Positions 1-12,400 of a DNA stretch of 64,000 bases are shown piece by piece; the first letter of the stretch is position 1, and each line of letters starts with the position of its first letter. The notes under the pieces are model-generated. The model saw only the letters and a list, made by a program, of their open reading frames with translations. It had not been told where the DNA came from and did no database searches. The translations under genes and the position numbers were made by a program. This DNA is from Haemonchus contortus. Taxonomy: Eukaryota > Nematoda > Chromadorea > Rhabditida > Trichostrongylidae. Where the stretch lies: NCBI GenBank assembly GCA_000469685.2, contig LS997563.1, forward strand, positions 927,369 to 991,368, written 5' to 3'.

Positions 1-160
1 TGCAAAATTAGAAGTTTCTCTAGGACCACACTGTATGTGGTTTCATTTAGGCCTGATGTAATGTTTTGAAAAGAAGAATTGAAAGAAAAAGGAATCTTAG
101 ATGAATAAAACAAAAAAATACAACTGCAGTCCACATGTGGACTGCATGGTCGTCAATGGG
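1..160. mobile_element. Right end of a TTAA-flanked MITE (piggyBac-like)
   Basis: The element runs in from outside the window and ends in GGTCGTCAATGGG followed by TTAA (161-164). The same terminus closes the complete copy at 13938-14578, on its right side in direct orientation and on its left side inverted. Just inside the end lies a perfect palindrome, GTCCACATGTGGAC (128-141), in the place where the other copy carries GTGGCCCGTATACGGGCCAC. Non-coding. The superfamily call rests only on the TTAA target and the CCC-starting terminus. Confidence 0.6.
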
Positions 161-499
161 TTAACAGTCCCAAAAGCGATAGATATTACGGCAACTTACT
201 AAAGTTCAATAAGAATGTTGATCCACGCATTGGTGTGAGCGGGAGATTTATTCAGTATAGTTATTCGCCTCAAAACTATGACTTCTCACAATCAGCCAAG
301 TATTGCCACCTGAACAACGTTTCCCAAATGGGATATTTCTCTAGGTAAGACACACCATTGATATATGATCTTCCTTTGATTGGGAATTCTTGAGATTCGT
401 CCGGCAGTTTTCAAATATTTTTTCAATCATTGGACTTTTGCTGAAATTGCCTTATTACCTATCGTATGAAACATTCAAACCAATCCGAAATGGAGGAAA

Positions 500-765
500 G
501 GATTTAAAGGAACAGGCCTTTCGACGCTAATCGTCTCACGGATGCTCCTCTGCATTCGACTTTCATTCAGAATCGTGGTGGCGTAATGAATGCGTATGCG
601 GCTTATACAATGATTTGCTGTGGCCAGCCGAGTTCAACTCAGCGCTTTTATCCTTCCAGACGAATCTGGTACCAATTAAATGACCATGGAGGGACGGAAA
701 GCTTGGTTGGTCTAGGCGGATATCAATCCGGGATTCTAACCCGTGACCATGCGTGTGTGATAAAG
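500..765 (-). repeat. SINE-like dispersed repeat, copy 1
   Basis: Read on the minus strand, this stretch contains GGTTAGAATCC, which resembles a tRNA B box, followed by blocks shared in the same order with 59745-60110: a CCAACCAAG block, a block containing TTGGTACCAGATTCGTCTGG, one containing CAAATCATTGTATA, and ATTACGCCAC leading to GATTCTGAATG. The two copies differ at many positions, so the family is old. A tRNA-derived SINE is the likely class; the edges are approximate. Confidence 0.55.
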
Positions 766-2571
766 CGTCCCTTGCCACTACATCTCCTCTGCTCCTGAAA
801 TGAAATAAAACAGCAAAGGAAGGTAGGGATTGCTGCTATAATATAACATAGTTGGGAACAGGATTGACGCTGTAAAATAGCTTCCTGTGCGAGTTGGGTT
901 GGAATTTTGGAATTTTCCATTTGTTTATTGTTAAGCAGCTTATTAGGTGAGAGGTAAGTCAGCTTACGGGATGAATATGTAGTTGAGGGGTGGGGCACAC
1001 TTGTCTTTAATACTACGTCAGAGGGCAGAGAGTAAGAGGTAACAGGTTTCGCTAGCTGCTGCCCATAGTGGTGCTAAGGAACGTTTCTGAGCAGTATATA
1101 GTTTTTTACTCAGCCCTTAGGAAGGAAGAAGCACCAGGTCGGGTAAGTCAATCGAAAGATCAGTTCTCACCCATTCCAGCTTTTTGCACGAAGTAGTCAC
1201 CAACTCACTCCGGCGCATCTCCGCTCTTAAGCCTCACGTGAAACTGTATTCCTTTGGCTAAAAACCGTACCTAGGCATGAGGAATATGCACGAGACCTGT
1301 CGAGAGCTGCATGCAACCAAACAATTGCTACCAGCTCTTCCTAAACAACCGTCGTGAATTGTGAACTGTTGGTTATAAGGGGTATCAAGACATGCACAAA
1401 TCTTGCCAAAGTGTCTGGATTTTTTCCTTGTCCCATGCACCAGTCATAGTGGAACCACCGAGGGTGTCATTCGTAAAATGGTTAAAAAAGGTTTTTAAGC
1501 ACCATCAAGGCTCGCGAATCGGCCAACCTTCTTTCATTCCGCCCTAGCGCTAAATGTTGAAGAAGGGCGATTCCGCTCTCCTCAACGCTCTTATCCAAAA
1601 AACTGTAGTGCAACTTCCTATCTGACCGTCTGAGGTGTGAACTTTTCATCATCTTTCTACCGATGAATACCTGCAAAGCCTTTCAAGTGAGACATTCGAC
1701 CGAATTGGTGCCATGGAGTTAAAGGGTAGTATGCTAGACGCCGGAAGACGGTATTTTTGACAGAATTCCCACAAGATGCGCCAGGCACGCAGCGAAATTG
1801 GGAGTCGGTGGTCGCTGATTTGAACCGTAATAACTTCAATTAGCCAGTAAACCGCGTCGCATTCATTAATATCTGGGCAGGTCACGGGACTTCTACCAGC
1901 CGCCGCTATTGACGTATTTTTTGTTTTCTCTCCATCCTGTTTTCCAGCCATCCCTCTTCAGAAGTGTCGGAACGGAGAAGCAAAGCCCGACATACATACT
2001 ACATCACTGCAGCGCTCCAAATGAACGTGATTATCTCACAAGAATATCTCCTGGAAGTACTGTCAAAATAGAGGTTGGTATGGCAACCCGTACTTTTATG
2101 CGTGCCAAAATTTGGTGGGACGAGTGGGGCATGGTTATTCAGTGATATACTTGGAAAACATTTCGATCCATTTCCTTGGCAATGCGCCATGGAATTGTAG
2201 CAAGAACCACACCCTATACTCGAATGATTTCTCGAAAGTACTTGAGGTGCCAAACTTCCATCTGCAAACATCTCTTTGCCATTTATTCTTTCACTCTCCT
2301 TTCAATACTTTCAGCTGAATTCGTGTAATCCGTTGTCGGTAGAAATACATATGGTTTTGGAGATTACTAGCGGGAGAAATTTCGGTCCTGCGGATATGTC
2401 ATTTGGGCTTTGACGTCATATCGCTGAACCCTTGGCAGAGGAAGGGAGGGACGAAGTCGTTCAGAAACTGGATGTGATTCTACCTTGTTAGCAGACGCAG
2501 CCTCATACCGGTCAATGTGATGAGGTGGCGGAATTTCTCCCTGAATTCTAACTGCCAGCGACAGTGTTCCC
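766..2571. other. Stretch without recognisable gene
   Basis: Only short ORFs (100 codons or fewer) occur here on either strand and none carries a recognisable domain. No RNA gene or clear repeat was seen. Confidence 0.5.
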
Positions 2572-2580
2572 GCAACGACT

Positions 2581-2828
2581 GGGGGGACGGAACATTCACC
2601 CAAGACTGGATGAACGCGGCGAAATTTGAGGTGATCAAAACGACTCTGGCGCCTATCATTTGGGCACAAATTTGATGTGGGATAGATAAGTAGCATCAGC
2701 TGGCCCTACATGTCCAATCTACTTGAAATCCTGCCCCAATGACAGGCGCCGAAGCCGTTTTTAACACCACGAATTTCACCGCGCGGTTTGCCGCGTCCAT
2801 TCAGTTCTGGGTGAATGTACCCATACCC
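2581..2828. mobile_element. MITE of the ~260-bp Mutator-like family, copy 1
   Basis: A short palindromic non-coding element. The left end reads GGGGGGACGGAACATTCACC; the right end, reverse-complemented, reads GGGTATGGGTACATTCACCC, so the inverted repeats are similar but not identical. The flanks GCAACGACT and ACGACGACT match at 7 of 9 bases, fitting a decayed 9-bp target duplication. Other copies lie at 17090, 21499, 32134 and 50293. Confidence 0.7.
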
Positions 2829-2837
2829 ACGACGACT

Positions 2838-5800
2838 GTCGTATCCTTCCTCCAGGAATTCATATCGTTCCCTTCATAGCGAGCGATCGAGTGCGGCGAG
2901 CGCGACACGCCGTTCGGGGAGAACATAGCAGACCCAGTGTGATGATGTTAGTGACTCCTGGAAAGCATAGTCTTGAACCGCATAAGCGATCTGTAATTCA
3001 AACAGTTTGAGGAACGAGATACAGCGCGAAAATCGCGTGAAAAAGCTTAGTGCCGATTCTTTGAGAATAAGGTTATCTTCCGTAAACTTTCTTTCCTCAC
3101 TATTCATCAGGTTTTGTTTCATTTCATTTTCTGCGTTGAGAACTAACGGAATCTGCCTAGTCAGCTACGACGTTGGCTGGTTCTCAGCACACGAGGAGAA
3201 ACTGTTGCACTCGAAGTAGCACAACTTCTGAAATTCTTTACAATCCTTCCAGGACCAGTCGTACAACATCGCTCTTCCGGACTAATATGAACGATTGACT
3301 TGGACTATGTTCAGTCGTTTGGGATTTTGATTTCGTTCTCCAGAAACCACTTGACAACTTACTTTAAAGCTGCCTTAAGACCTGTATCTGGAAATCTCAC
3401 ATTATTCTTATGTTGTAATCCCCCTTATTAGTTGTGATTTAACTGCACTAGAATTTTGCAAAGAATTTTTGAGAGTTACGAAGTTTACTCTCAATAAAAT
3501 ATGGAGTTATTTGCTTCTAGCAGCGATGATGTTACAACATTTTTCAGCATCGCTATCTCTACGGTTACTTGGTGAATGCGATCGGGATGAGAGAACAGAT
3601 TTCTTCGAGTAAGGATTTACTCTGACATTTTTTTGAAGAAGTTCCGATTTCTATATCCTTCCTTAAAAATACATTCCAAACCAGACCTTGCTGATCTATT
3701 TTTGCTTTATATCCTTACACTCACTCTTTAGTTTCATTCTGTGAGGTTTTTCGAGAAGGTTCCATTCTATAAATGGTTGCTTGAAGGGCTCACCGATCGA
3801 TTCTCCGTGCCGCTGCGATGGCCTTCACGATCGTCCGCGCTTTCATCCCTCGGAAGCTTTCAGTGTGTTTTGGTACGTGCTTTACCCTCCTTTGCATGTG
3901 TGCTCTGCATCGATTTCCACCTCTCAGTCTTTGTTTTTACTACGATTTTGGCCTTTCCATGTGTTGTGCAGAGTTGATGGTAGCGCGTCATGCTTTTGTT
4001 TTTGTGTTTTTCCTGACTGCTTGAGAGAAATAGCTTTCGATTAGCCTATTACTGCACGTCGTATGCGTAAATCCTAACCAGTTCTGACCCTACCATAAAG
4101 CGGAAGTGATGTCTTTGCAGTAAAGTTTAAAGGAACGCGTGGACGCCTCTGACAAAGAAACCGATCAATTTTGTCCTTCTCGTCCCAAGAACGTTAGCGT
4201 AACAATGTAATTTTTCCGATCCCTTACTTCTTGCGTAGTATTTGTTTATTATTGGTTTACATTGATCTTCGAAGAAAGCTTTTAAAATAGACAAAACCGA
4301 GGCTCTACAGCGGCAACTTGCGACAGCCTAGTTAAGGGTTTTGTTGCCTATGAAATGCACCCATCACCGACAGCGCTGTGTGCAGCCTCCACAGAGCTTG
4401 TATGATCCGTAGCGCCAACTCGGTGTTGCCCTCGGAGGTCGGTCCATGTCGCAAGTCGATAATTCAGACCACATTTCAGGCCCTTTCAAGCGTTCGAAAA
4501 GAGTGAAAACGTGCTTGGAAACGTCTAGGCTTACCCTGTTATCTCATGGATTAACTATGCCGTGTAAATTTGAAACTATAAATACTGACTATTGGAATCA
4601 AATTATAAAAGGAACAAAAAACGTTATGCAACCCAAGTTGCGCCCATCGAAAGCTGCTAACCAATCAATGTGGAAGCTCTGGTTCACTAGAATATGCGAA
4701 ACACTGAGGCAGAGCGCTTTTTTATGTTTTGCTATTTTTTTTGATGCAGCAGCACTCATCGTGCCCGTTATCGATCATCGTCGGCGGACACTAGCGTCGA
4801 TTGGCGATCGATATCCCAGTACTATAGCTGCAAGCACTGTCGGATGTATGAAAATCTTTTGAAAAATATAGCATTCTTCCCCTGCCTCGCCATCAATATT
4901 AGTGATAACGTGACGGGAAGTATGTTACTTTACAATGACTAGGAAAAGGAGCAAATTCCCATGTAACTTCGTATGGAGACCTGGCGATATTAAAAAATTT
5001 TGGGATGCTGTCAACATATCGAACATGATATAAAACAAGCTCAATAACTCTGCCAAACAAATGTCAGTGTTCAAATATTATTTTAATATTCTATTTGATC
5101 GATAAATATATGTGTCGTAGTGGTAGGACTCTCGCTCATCAAGCGGAAGATGTCGTTTGTCCCATGTCAATATTAAGTTGCTTACATTTCGATGATGCCT
5201 TTATTGGATTTTTGACATTTATTCAAATAAACGACATTCAGGCTCTTATTTGCGCTCATCGTAGTTATTTAATCAAAATATTTCTCATGTGAATTGTTCG
5301 ATACTCTTTTGTTCTCGATATTGATACAGAAATTGCCTATGATACGCGTCAAAAGCGCCGGAATGACATGTGCAACTCATATCCTCTGCCCGAGGAAGGA
5401 GAGCATCGTCTCTACGCAGATAGCTATTGTCGCCGAAACAGCTGCGCATTTTCATTCAACGCTATCTTTCTTCAGGCGAACTTAAAGCGTTCATGTTTTG
5501 TTAGGGCAGTTCATTGAGCATTTCTCATTTTTGCATTCGTGGACGACCTCTCGAAATTTTTCGCTATTCAAATCGATAGCATATTCGCAGTAACATGAAA
5601 ATTTAATCAGTGGAACAAGTGGAACCAGCGAAATTGTGATGGCAGAATATCGGATCTACAACGTAGCTTTTTTGCATTCTCATGTTACGTGCGAAATGAT
5701 GAACTAGCCTATGCTTAAACTTTAACCTCCACTAGTAGTCATTTTCCACCTTGTTCGAATTTTTCTTCGGAATTCGTAACCTCTTGGAATCTGGTATTCC

Positions 5801-8800
5801 TGCTGAGCCCGGTTTGTCTAGAAGTTCCCTTGCTCGACCTGTTGGTTTCAATTGAGTTTGTTGGTTTATGTCTTAAGGAAGCGCCCTAGCATCAAATCCA
5901 CGAGAGCATAATTCCGCATGTAAGAATTTCTTCAAAAAAGAGCATCAGAAGTCATAAAAAAAGTTTCTATTTTCGCTCATTACACACAATCGTGCTGTCT
6001 ATCTACATTGCTTGCTTACTGCTGAGGCTCCCTTTAGCCAATGTTTAGGAAGACCGCTCGATTCCGACATCAGAGATGAAGGATGAAGCTTTGCCGTTAA
6101 TCATTTCCTTTTTAGAGTGTGCCCCCTTTCACAGTTACTTTTGTTCACGTACGATTAGTGCTTTTTTACTCCCGGGCAAGTATCGAGCCGGGTTTCGATC
6201 GCGGACCTTATGTATGTGATGAGTTAGCACGCCACTTGCCGCTACCGACCAACTCCCCGCTCCTCACCCAGCAGCACCTTATCTGGTTAGAGGTTCCATG
6301 GAATTCAGCCCTACAATTGATTTTCTACAACAAGATTGTTTCAGGTAATTTTCTTGCCACTTCATTTTTCCACCTATATTTTGGTCATTCCCTATATGTA
6401 TGGGATAGAAGATTCAAGAATTTTGTACAATTTGCCTATTCGTTAACAAAATGTGTCTATTCTCAATCTTCATTGATTTCTGTCAAAGTATTCGCATCTC
6501 TTCATTGTCTCTTGTCTTATCTTTATCCTTTACTTCATGACCCGCGCACCTAATACTTCAAACCATTGCTATTTTTGATATCTTTCTATCTAACTCCTAA
6601 ATATGAATTCTTGAGTACATGGGGAAATATTAGCAGCAGAGCTGTGGAAGGATCTGCAGGGGTGGTTCAGTGCATTTATCATTTCTTTGTGTTACCTTCA
6701 CCCGCACTATTTGTTTAGAAACCGGGTGTATGTTATGTCATCAAACTTTCGTTGTGTTATTTCGCAACTCCTCCAATTCAATAGAAGAATTACTTTGAAT
6801 AACGGCTACTTTCCGTATGTGAGTCAGCAAGAATGTCTAGGAAACAGCAGGAGTAGCGAATCTGTTGGTGGATGTACATTTCACGCAAAAACGCATTTCA
6901 TCAGTGCCTAGCCACACTGGCATTTTTTCCTTCGAATTTCTAGTATTAGCGATGAGACAGTCTTTGGGAAATATAAGCAGTGGCTTCAATAAGTGACAGA
7001 GGCAGTAAGCGGCTCAAGAAGCCCAGCGCTCTAAAAGAAAAAGTGAGCTGTATATGTGAGATCCTTGATAACGCCCGGTTTGAGCGTTCTTTGCCCTGAG
7101 ATTCGTGAGAACAGTTGAATGAGCGAGGGCCACAGAAGATTTATATCAATATTTTTCTGCAGTGCTCTGCATACAGAGGATGAGAGGCGAGGCTCATCAA
7201 TCCTTCGATCAGAAACTTATGCGTCATCGCAGCTTTGAGAAAGCTTTGAATCACCAGCAGGATCACGATGTAGCGTTCCCATTACATCGACCTCAACATT
7301 AAAATTCATCTAAACGTCTATGTTTTTTTCTTAAAAAAAGTCGCGAACCTGCATTCCATCTTTGTGCAGCTTCCTAGGTTTCGTTTCAATTTTCAAATCC
7401 GGATCCTCTCAGATTTCTTTACTTTTTTGAAAAAAAATTCTTTCAATCTCCGCCGCTCTTCCACTTCATTCTCCGTTTGTCACATGAACTGTTCCTGCAA
7501 GTTTTCCTGAACAGTCACATGTGTGAAATGAGGGGCTGGGACTAATCGATTTTTCATAGAAACCAAGTTCTGAGTACTTCCTAACGGCATCAAATTAGCA
7601 GGCTGAAGTGTTAAGTATGCTGATTGTGTGCAATTCCTGGGCGGTACAGTCCTAGTTCATAGCTTTCTAGCTCATAGCTAGGAGTGAAAAACGCCTGAAA
7701 GACCTAGACTACGTATGGTGCGAAGTTAGCCGAGTATACACAATCCATGGATGACTTGCAATAAAACGGTGCAACTTTTCTCATTGATGTGACACCTCTG
7801 CCTTGCGGGATCACTGATATAGTCTGTGCAGTTCGTTTTCATCGTTTTCTTCGCAATATTGGAGAATTTTTTTCTCCCTTGATGGCTATTTAAAAGCCTC
7901 AACTTTGGCAGAACGACTTTTAGTGTAGTGGACCGTTCGACAGAAAACCACATGAGCTGTGGCACATATTGTTTTATTGATTCTCTGTTAACTAGGCTTT
8001 TTTCTTGGACGAAGTCACGATGAGGGTCCAAGGGCTCTCAGTCATTCCTCTATGGCCTACTTTAATCGTCTTCGAATTTGCTCAGCCATCTAGAGTAGGT
8101 TCTCTCCTCTACACTTACATTCTAAGCGATAGATCTGTGCTTCATCCAACTATGAGTATTTCTCAGCGAGGCTGGGTGCACTGCTAGCGGCTCCATGTCA
8201 CAGGTAATCTGTTCCTAACTGCCCGGTAAGTGCGTTACCTGATTTGGCCACTCACCCGTCTGTTGATCAAAGGTTGAAGAGGTCCATGACAAGATCTCGC
8301 TTTTGCATTTGTGTAGAACGGAAGCGGTTGCACATTCAGCTAGAATATGGTTAAATCAATATCCTCCGCTGTTAAGATTCAGCATATAATGCGGAGACTG
8401 GGTTAAGAGGGCGGCATGGGTTCGGTGGGCTTCATGTCGTTTTGTTTTGGCGCTGCGCTGTTAACCAGCGCCAATCCGAGAGCTGTTCTGCATTCGTCAA
8501 CGCGATTCCTAGAAGGCGAACGAAGTTTGTGAATTCCAATCGGAACTGGATCGCTCATTTTGGAGGGAAGTTTCGAGAACTGATATCGCTTCCACTTGAA
8601 TGATCGTGATTTTCTGCTCTTGAACCGTGAAATGTTCAAGCTTTTCCGTTGATCTCGTGACTGCATTGATCACCCATGGTTAGAATTAGTGCATTGTATA
8701 GTATACATTAATTTGGTTATTGAAATTGGATTTCACGCACGGGTGCTATCCAATCACTCTTTAAAGGCTCTTAAGTTGTCCTTCAATAGCTACGGAGAAT

Positions 8801-8984
8801 ATGGGTATCGTGGGGAATGTATCCACCAGCTCATAAGTCTACATATTTCTTACAAAGGCAGAATGTCGTTGTGCAGGGGAGCCCTACGTTATTCTAAATT
8901 TGGTCTGTTCTGAATGAAAAAGAACCTCTGGGTACGGGTGCTCGGTGCAACAACCCTTCCACTGAAGTTACAGCAACCCGGCTG
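2838..8984. other. Stretch without recognisable gene
   Basis: No recognisable exon series was found. The longest open frames are 138 codons at 4446-4862 (+) and 144 codons at 6119-6553 (+); neither resembles a family I know. The second overlaps a tRNA-like SINE head on the minus strand near 6165-6240 (GATCGAAACCCGG, a degenerate B box), so it is probably not a gene. Pyrimidine-rich tracts are common around 3740-4020. Confidence 0.45.
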
Positions 8985-9095
8985 GCCCTGCTAATCTACT
9001 CTACTTCAAACCTGTGCTCAATATCGGCGCCAGAGTCGTTTGAATCGCCACGAATTTCGCTGCGCAATTTGCCCATGCGCCTTCAACGGCGAACG
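8985..9095. repeat. Partial copy of the ~260-bp MITE family
   Basis: This segment matches the right half of the family (CTACTTCAAA, a GGCGCCAGAGTCGTT block, then CGCGCAATTTG-like sequence), but no left half or intact right terminus is present. Confidence 0.5.
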
Positions 9096-9446
9096 TTCCA
9101 TCTCTCTCCCCCTTATTATATGGGTGAACTATTCGACGACCCTTGTTCAGCATCACTTTTCGATGCACCGTATATGTGACGGGTTGGAATTGGTGTAGCC
9201 AAATAGGGTTATGCCACGGAAAAACCCTACGTCCCTTGCATTTTATTCACCGTAAGGTCTCTGTAAGAACGGAATGCTTGTAGTGAATTTTCGTTCCCGT
9301 CGTAACCGGTGCAGGATTACGTGGAGTTTTCAGCGTTTTAATAGGTTTCTTATGCTCCGTTCGAAGTTTCCAGTCGTGCGATTGACCTGATGTGAAAGCT
9401 TCTCATCTAACAATTTGAAAACAGATTCTGGATTGGATTGAATTGG

Positions 9447-12400
9447 ATGTTTCGTGCTGCGGTTTCGAAAGCTGTTCAGTTGCTTTCTACGACATCGGGC
9501 CCACAACCTCTACGAAATATTGAACCGAAATTCACAAAGGTAAGAGAAGACCATAATTGAATGTTGAAAAGTAACTGTACTTGTTTCCAGTTGTTCATTA
9601 ATAATGAATGGTTAGATTCATCTACGAGGAGCACTATAGGTTTGTTCAACCCAGCAAACGAAAAATTGATAACCGAAGTTGAGGAAGCCGACTTCAAAGA
9701 TGTGGATATAGCTGTTCAGGTAAGTCGTAATAAGGTTTGTTTAGATTTCCAAGAAATTCTGCGGCAAGAAGTTTTGGGCTTTCAATATTCTGTATAAAGA
9801 ATGTGAACACGATGGCAAGAATGGCAAACTTGTAGGACATCTCCTGGGCAATCAACACTTGAGTAAATAAGTGCGCGCACGTGGGCTTTACCACCAGCGC
9901 TTGGACAACACCAGATTTGCACCCTTCTACTTGGCACGTCAGGGGAATGACGCAAGTGTAATGGCCGAAGTTACCAGCAGCCTATTCGCTGGGAACACTG
10001 TTCACCGATCAACGGAAGACGGTTGAACCGCTTCACTGCGGAAGTGCTAACCTTCGAAGTAACGCAAAAATCGTCTTACAATTTTGCTGAGCACGAAGGG
10101 ACCCATCCAATATGAATTGCTAAACACAGAGTTAACAGTCATAGCTGTCTCTTACTCCTATACCTCCTTCCTCCTACACCTTACAGGTTCTGTCCTCGTC
10201 CTCCCGGAGAACTACCTTTTTTAATTGCCATGGGCTCCTCCTTGCTCCTCCTTTTCAGACACTCCCTTGTGGAAGAAGTTCATAACTCAGTATGAGATGG
10301 GAACGGTAGTTAAAAACTTCTTTGAGTCATAGCTTCATGACTTGTGAACAAAAGGCGCCAGTGATTTGCTCAAAGGATGAGGGAAGGCTGTTGTTTTCTT
10401 TGGTGACTATATTTGTAATGTTCGTTTAATTTGATAAAGTCTGGAGATGAGTCCGAAATGAATTACTTTTTGTTTCATTCTTTCTCGCCAACAATTAGAA
10501 TGTAGACATTACAAAAGGTTTAGTTATCCGAACATCTGGTCAGTTGTCGCTGTCGCTTTTCTGTGTTATTCGAAAAGTTTCGCTAATATTTCCCTTGGCC
10601 TTCACTTTTTTTTCTACACTGTCATAGCACAAACAGTAACAGAGAGGCTGCTTTCATAGTCCGCCAGCGCACTGACGTAAAACTAATTAGTTCGTATGTA
10701 AGAGATCTACGTCTGTTGCATTTTTTCTCAGAACAGATCAGAACCGTGAAATGAAATGCAACAGACGTGAATTTCTTACATAAATGATTCGTTTTACGTG
10801 ACGTGCCGGACGGCCAGCCGATGCTACGTAAAAATCTGGCGGCGTCTGCGAAATTCGCTGTGGGACCGTAATACCATAACCCGTGCTCATGTGCTTAGTT
10901 GCAGATGGACGATTTATGGACAAACCTTGCGAGACTTTCGCTTCGCGTACTGCGGCGTTAAAACAGCAGTGAAAAAACATCAAGTCAAAACAAGTACTAA
11001 CATGTAAAGCTTACAGCTTAACAGTTCTGTGCTGATATTAGCCGACCGGCTCGACACGTTGTACGTGTGAGTGCTGATAAGCTATGGCATATAAGCCATT
11101 AAGAAAGCGAGGGCAAGCGGGGTCTCGGTAGTGTAAGGGATAAGAGCACGGTCCCCGGAAAGGACAAGTACGGGTTCGAGTCCTGTCCGAGACTGAAGTT
11201 CTGTCCATAAATCGCCACCCTTAAGCGACTTTCGCTTCGCGTGCTGCTTCGTTAAAACAGCAGTTAACAAAACATCAACTCAAAACAAGTACAAAATATT
11301 AACATATTTAACAAAATTTAGGCCAGCTGCAACTAAGCACATGAGCGCGGGTTACGGTATTGCGGCTTCGCAGACGCCGCCAGATTTTTACCTAGCATCC
11401 GGTCAGCCGGCGGGCTATGAAAGCAGCCAGAGACAAAAATCGTATAAAACTCCAAAAGCATGCTTGTGCGGTTATAAGACAAGAATGCATAAGTGGATTC
11501 TTCAGCACATTTAAAGCACACTAGCATATTTCTGAGCTCCTGCTTTTTGCTTCTGTCAGTATTTTCATATTAGGCGGCGAATGCAGCCCTCACCCCAAAC
11601 TCTCCATGGCGTCGCATGGACGGAGAACAACGTGCTCACCTTTTGCTAAAAGTTGCAAATCTCATTGAAAGGGATAAGAATATTCTTGCTGTGAGTGCAT
11701 TACGTCGTTGCTACTCGAAGGCTTTGACCAATTCAATGTGATTTGTCAATGTCACTACACACTTCGATTTTAGTCACTTGAGTCACTTGACAACGGGAAG
11801 CCGTTCATGACAGCCTACGAAGTTGATCTTCCGTTATCGATCGAGTGCATCAGGTATCTTTAATTAAATTGCTGTTTGTATACGATATACGATAAATCGA
11901 TTTCTGGTCGACAAGGGGCTATGGTTCTGCTCCACTCTCACAATGATATTTGCCCACCTAAACACTATTACATATATGATTATACAATCTTCTATTGTAC
12001 GCATCACACTGAGCACTCAATAACGATTATAAATTCCATTCGGATCTCTTGGCAAGTCTTCATGCCAGTAGTGGAGCACATAGGAGTGAAATACATATTT
12101 TTAGCCTAAAAGAGCAGCTTGAACTACTGTTGATATCCACTCCTTGTTTGTTACCTTCCATTCAGGCATTACGCAAACTATGCACGCATGATGGGAGATG
12201 CACCGACAGCGCCTAGAGTATGTGGAGAAATCATTCCGGTGTGTATTTTGCTGATCTCAATATACAGTGCTAATGATCTCTGTAACTGAGTAATATCGTG
12301 TGGGTCGGTTCGTGCGATGTCAAAAACCCTAAAGCCTAGGCTTGATCTTAGTTGCTTTGCCTGGGGGAGGGGGAAGAGATTTTGAGGCACCGCGTACAAT

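Noticed and set aside
4446..4862. 138-codon ORF as a gene
   Set aside because: Starts with ATG and is open, but lacks recognisable domains or flanking exons; length is compatible with chance in 64 kb.
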